In this document: in pieces, positions 59,651-64,000 of the stretch | How positions within the stretch are numbered: position 1 is the stretch's first letter | Layout of the letters: the number at the start of each line of letters is the position of its first letter | Source of the DNA: Icerya purchasi | Taxonomy: Eukaryota > Arthropoda > Insecta > Hemiptera > Monophlebidae | Length of the DNA: 64,000 nucleotides | Reading direction: 5' to 3' | Assembly (NCBI GenBank): GCA_039619475.1 | Contig: CM077115.1 | Location: forward strand, 295,555,756 to 295,619,755 | Translations under genes and position numbers: made by a program | Notes under the pieces: model-generated | What the model was told of the DNA's origin: nothing | The model's input: the letters and a program-made list of their open reading frames with translations, nothing else | Databases searched by the model: none

Positions 59651-61569
59651 TATTTAAGTAGTCGATAATTTAAGTCACCCTCAAAATATCAGCTAATATA
59701 AAAAAAAATAAAAAAAATGCTGTAATTTACTACATTTTAGTAGAAACTAAAAACAAGATTTAGTTTAGATCTCACAACACCTAATCATCAGTATTCTTTC
59801 TACGTACGTTAACTTTTAATTCATGAGATCTTTGCTCAAACTAGTTACTCTCAAAAAAAAATATTGTAACAGTTTAAGAAATGTCCAATTCCATCGAATA
59901 TTAAGAATAGTAATCCGGATGAAATATGCAGGCAGGCATTAGGCCCTTAGTCTTAATTACGGAATGAAATTTAAAAATGCCAATCAGCGCGGACGCAGCG
60001 CTACTGCATTTCTCGCAAAGAATCGTATCAACCGAAACAAAGCGCGACAGTATGAAGAAAATAAATCGACTTCGCATGATCTTTAAAAATCTCATATTCA
60101 ACTTGGGCAAACAAAAAAACTCTATTCCGAACTAGCAATTCGTATACCGCGATAATACGTAAAGGCGGATCCCAAGTAGAAAGGAACTCGCCCTCCTACT
60201 CTCATTAGTGCCGTTGGACTTGGTTCATTATGAACCTTAACTTCACAATCTATGATACCTTATCAAGGATATATGGGACTTAGTTTACACTACTTTTAGT
60301 GAAATACTGGATACACGGTATGTAACCACGACTAAAACTGGCGGCCATTAATCGTTAATTGAGGATAACGACTAACGAGAAACGAATAACTTAAAAGACT
60401 AACAAACTATGGCCAGTTTCACGGGAAATTGCAAAATTCTTTGCTTACGGACACTCGCAAAATATCAAATTACGATAAGCGAGTACACACGCACTAGCCT
60501 TGCTGCCTAACCGTACGCACCGAGCAGCAATAAAATAGAATGCGCTTGTATAACGAATTTTATTTGCGGATCGCACGCCGGATTTTAGGTACTTTCCGGT
60601 ATATGAAACAACAAGCGAAAACAACCATTGTTAAACAGCAAGCGCGCATGCGCTATTTACGAGATAAATCGAAATGCATCTAAATAAACACATGAGTAGA
60701 GATGTGTATAATCCAATAACACGTACCGCTGGATAAGCGAGATATACGCAGCGGATCTCCTCCAAGATCAGCCAAAAAAAAAAAAAAAAAAAGAAGCCAA
60801 ACTTGTCTTAACAACGAACAATAATAATAATTTAGAATTTAAACAGATCGCGTTATGGGTACAATCCTATCCCTACTCTTTCGGCAATTTCATTCGAAAC
60901 CGGATTAAATTGATGTCGGTTTTAGTACTGGTCGAAGCCCAAATTTAGTCAAAGTCGAGCAGCCATCAGATTCCACCATATCAGTCCTAACACATAGGCA
61001 CATCAAAATATGTATCACAAAAAGTAAGCATCATTGCAATGATCGCGACTAGGTATTAACTCAACAACATCAGAAAAAATAAAAATAAATAAATAAACTA
61101 AAGGGATCAATACACCAGCAATAAAACTAAGACAACGCAGGAACCTCCAACTCGAAAATGACAGCAAGATGACCACTAAACAAATCCCTAAATGTATCGA
61201 TCCAACACGAAAGAAAAATAAGAAAAATACAAGGTCACATGCATGATGCCACATTGACAGACCAAGCCAAACGACGCGGCAAAACTACTGTATAAAAAAG
61301 ATAACAAAGGACAATAGTCGTACAAAGACCCGCATGTTCAACAAACACGCATATCTAGAAATCGGTGGAATTTGAGGTCTAGTATTTACATTTGTAATCA
61401 TACGCGCTGACTTCACGGAGTTTACGGGTCTCAAAGATCTCCAAAAATTTTACTAAAATGTTTAACCCCTCAATAAACACTTATGTGCGCAATAAAATCA
61501 TTTTTTACGCGTTTCGTTAAAATTTCAACTAAAACGTATTGGCAATAAATATAAATATTTCATGAAAAT
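59651..61569. other. No recognisable gene
   Basis: AT-rich interval with an A run at 60774-60792. The open frames 59901-60110 and 61015-61254 show no diagnostic motifs. Confidence 0.45.
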
Positions 61570-61880
61570 AGACCTGCCGTATAGAAAAAGTCCTTAAATC
61601 GAAAAATTAGAGGCAAATTGTAAAAGAAGGATGAAATTTTTTTTATTACTATCGATAAAATGTTTGATCGCCGCAACATATTTTATACAAATAAAAAAAA
61701 CTTCCTAATTTATTATTGAGTAAAATACATTAAAAAAAAAAAAAAAACATTCATCTTTCGGTTCAAATGATTTTTTTTTACTAAAAATGTCGTTTTTGGC
61801 TATTTTTACGTTTTTTCCCGACTTTACAGAAAAATTCCCGGCCTATTCACGGTTTTCCCGGTTGGATGGCCATCCTGTGT
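61570..61880 (+). repeat. Dispersed CCCGG-rich repeat, copy 3
   Basis: Has the TTACTATCGATAAAATGTTTG block and the core GTTTTTGGCTATTTTTACGT (61792-61811), then AAATTCCCGGCC, TTCCCGGTTGGATGGCCATC and CTG. This matches copy 1 in order and orientation. Its left CCCGG block is poorly kept. Confidence 0.6.
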
Positions 61881-62159
61881 ATAAGAAATGTCTTTAATCT
61901 CATGTACAGCCAGCTAGCGCGGTTCGATCAGCGCTACCACACATTGACAATTTCAAAACGAAGAAGAAGAAGTATACATATATTTGTGTAATTACAACTT
62001 AGCATTGCAAGCTAAACTAGCGTATAGACGAATCGTCATACCGCATGACGCAACGTATCAAACACGATTATAAATTATTACTAAAATTTAGCAAAACGTC
62101 GTTGTAGGAAAAAATTAAAAAAAAAAAAAAACCTACGAGCAAATACGATGATTAGTTAA
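61881..62159. other. No recognisable gene
   Basis: Short AT-rich spacer with an A run at 62118-62131. Confidence 0.5.
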
Positions 62160-62663
62160 AATTAAATCTGTTTAAGGAATATACAGATACTACAAATGAG
62201 GAACAAGACTGCGAGCGCAAAAGAAGAAGGAGATAGCATAGTACATAAAGATTGCAGGAGATTATGTTTTAACCGCCTATGCTTATATTTTGAGTACATA
62301 AATTGTAGCTGCCTGGAATCGTAATTCCCGATATGATTACGAGCAATTTTCAAAAACTTTCTTTGCCGAAGAAAGTACATAATTGCGAACATATGGCAAC
62401 TTGAGGACATTATGCATCACTGGAATCCTGCTGTAGTGGAATGCGTTTAATACGCACCTAAAACATCTGTTTTGTATGAGCTGTAGTTGTTTATAACGGG
62501 CGTTAGAAATTGAGAACCACATAGGCGATGCGTAGATTAAGAATGACCTAATAAGTGCCTTATATAGAATTAATTTGTTATAAATATTTAAAAACGATCT
62601 ACAATGGGACAATGGATAAATGGCGCAGATAGCGCGATTAGTTTTAACGATAGCGTGATCGAT

Positions 62664-63323
62664 ATGTTGTAGCGAGACAGATCTCGCCACATGAGTAATA
62701 AAAAATTTGAATAATTTTTTATAATGAAAAATTATTAATTTGATAATATATATATTTAAAAAAAAATAAATAAATAAATAAAAATATATATATATATATA
62801 TATATAAATAATTAGTCTATACCAATCACATGATCATCATTGTTTCCTCTGAGACAATGATGATCGAAAATGTGGTTTTAGAAGTAGAAGATAATTGATT
62901 TTGGAAAAACGTTGAAAGAAGAAGTTGTTGAATATGAATTGTGATGAATTTAATAATATTTTGTTTTTTGTAAAAGTAATGAAAATTATGTGTAACTAAA
63001 ACACATAATGTGTGGTTGGATGTACCGAGGATGTTTTGATGGAATTTAAAATTTAATTAATGGCGAGCAGGGCAAAACACAATATATTAATATGATAAGG
63101 TAATCATAAATTTTATAAAATAGAAAAATACATTTTCGGTTATTTTATTATATTTCTTTTATTTATTCACTGTTAGGTTAATGTAGATATATTGTTTTAA
63201 TTAATCGTTCGGCAACGAATGTGTGCCGGATGTCAAATTATGTAATGTATATGCGTTATAAAAACATAAATTGGTAGCAGAGCGTGGTTATAAAAAATTT
63301 AAAGCACATATACATTACAATGT
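62664..63323. repeat. 4-bp duplication (ATGT) around the insertion
   Basis: ATGT at 62664-62667 and 63320-63323. Removing the insert and one copy restores the jockey frame (FNKHIDHAI), which supports a true target duplication. A 5-bp duplication ATGTT is possible if the ends are shifted by one base. Confidence 0.7.
62668..63319. mobile_element. 652-bp insertion with TG...CA ends, LTR-like parts
   Basis: The insert begins TGTAGCGAGACAG and ends ATACATTACA, so it has TG...CA termini. Inside, TTGGTAGCAGAGCG (63271-63284) matches the first 11-12 bases of a primer-binding site for initiator methionine tRNA. It sits a few bases after a sequence with TGTT...AACA ends (62926-63266, 341 bp) that would fit a copia-type LTR. 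There are also a 12-bp hairpin (62832-62865), a subterminal hairpin GCGAGA/TCTCGC (62672-62687) and an inverted 13-mer TGTAATGTATATG / CATATACATTACA (63241-63253 and 63307-63319). No gag or pol is present. It may be a degenerate miniature LTR element or a composite of nested insertions; the class is unsettled. Confidence 0.5.
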
Positions 63324-63745
63324 TTATTAAAGTTTAACCTTTTATCTAATATCACGCCGAGGTAGTTGATCAGACCAAGATCGGTACCTTGTATGTGCAC
63401 TAAGTCTTAGAAGTCAATGAGTACCTACGAGAAAATAGAATAGCCCCAAATTTAACCGGATTGATAGAAATGCGACATTTTTTAAAAAAACGAAGGACGC
63501 GGCCAACCCCAAATTGGTGCTTCTTGGCGATCGCATTCGGCCTACACGAGCTGCAATACACAGCGCAGCATCGTTGGCAAAAAATGCCGAGTTAATGCGG
63601 GGCGATACAGGGAAATCGTGAAGGAATATACTCATATTGAATAAAATTGGCCTCAACACGCTGCCCTGCGGGACGCCAGCTAAGCATGTTTTGAATGACG
63701 AAGAGGTACCAAAACAACAATTGTTCTATTGCACAATTCCAAAAA

Positions 63746-64000
63746 AATTTACTTACGCTATGTTAATGTCTGTAGTTGACGCGCCCAAAAAATACAAAAT
63801 TAAAAAAAAAAAAAAAAAAATGTCTTGTACCAAACAGCAACTTGAACACGATGACGTCTTTAAAATAATGCTTTTCGCTACCAACACCAGTAACGATACT
63901 CTTATACTTTCTTTGTAGTTTTGAGTTCGTTGTGCAGCATTAAAAATTTTTGATAAAAGCAATCGTTGCTCATTCACGAAATTTTATATTGTTTATTATT
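63746..64000. other. No recognisable gene
   Basis: AT-rich window end with an A run at 63803-63820. The 5' part of the jockey element is not recognisable beyond about 63745. Confidence 0.5.

Larger units (their letters stand above)
62160..63745 (-). pseudogene. Jockey-like RT split by a 652-bp insertion
   Basis: On the minus strand the 5' part (63745-63320) reads FGTSSSFKTCLAGVPQGSVL, RPILFNMSIFL, INSAFFANDAALCIAA (FAND where FADD is catalytic) and, after a frame change, INYLGVILDKRLNFNKH. The 3' part (62667-62337) continues HIDHAIVKTNRAICAIYPLS, LYKALIRSFLIYASPMWF and LQLIQNRCFRCVLNA, then decays through a frameshift to about 62160. The FNKH and HIDHAIVK pieces are adjacent in jockey proteins, showing that 62668-63319 is an insertion. 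Besides the insertion, the D-to-N change in the active site and stop codons make it inactive. Confidence 0.8.

Noticed and set aside
62698..63300. ATAAAAAATTT at both 62698-62708 and 63290-63300 as a target duplication
   Set aside because: The ATGT borders at 62664 and 63320 restore the jockey frame exactly, so the A/T-rich 11-mer is inside the insert and probably coincidental or internal.

Overview
The window looks like AT-rich nuclear DNA from an insect. The evidence is a spliced sugar/trehalose-type transporter with GT-AG introns, a full mariner element, several families of non-LTR retrotransposon, MITE-like repeats with hAT-type ends, tRNA-derived SINE-like units, and many long A/T runs and microsatellites. 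A hemipteran or related insect is plausible, but the order is an impression from repeat content and not shown by the sequence. There are no bacterial-style operons, no CRISPR array and no rRNA.

Host gene: the only host gene I can support is on the + strand. It is the last two coding exons (47910-48290 and 50821-51831) of an SLC2/Tret1-like major facilitator, joined in phase 0 across a 2.5 kb intron. Together they encode 463 residues and nearly the whole 12-helix protein; only the short N-terminal exon is missing. Its GC-rich, codon-like sequence stands out from the surroundings. Several sugar-binding positions differ from the family consensus.

Mobile elements, left to right: a decayed non-LTR pol C-terminus (about 205-565, -); a hAT transposase C-terminus (2509-2804, +); a heavily mutated jockey-like element (about 4640-5740, +); a dispersed CCCGG-rich repeat (5917-6250, with relatives near 57.5 and 61.7 kb); an hAT-like MITE (10518-10799); a 5'-truncated I-like element with a perfect 15-bp target duplication (11776-12462, +); a second RT family (16046-16613, -, relative at 58182-58316, +); a second hAT-like MITE with 8-bp duplications (21442-21860); an intact mariner (25145-26462, +); a young-looking I-like RT/RNase H element (27218-29216, -); an RTE-like RT fragment (29465-30350, +); a SINE-like unit (38457-38612, -); a fold-back element with 180-bp arms (45505-46308); a MITE inside the transporter intron (48950-49362); a SINE-like unit near 54.65 kb; a jockey remnant (58693-59650, -); and a jockey element (about 62160-63745, -) split by a 652-bp insertion with TG...CA ends and a 4-bp duplication.

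Most of the remaining sequence (about 6.3-10.5, 12.5-16.0, 16.6-21.4, 30.4-45.5 and 52.5-57.4 kb) shows no gene I can recognise. It is read as intergenic or intronic DNA with homopolymers and simple repeats. I found no convincing new biological system. The most unusual structures are the compound insertion in the jockey copy, the 180-bp-arm fold-back element, and the transporter with altered binding residues.
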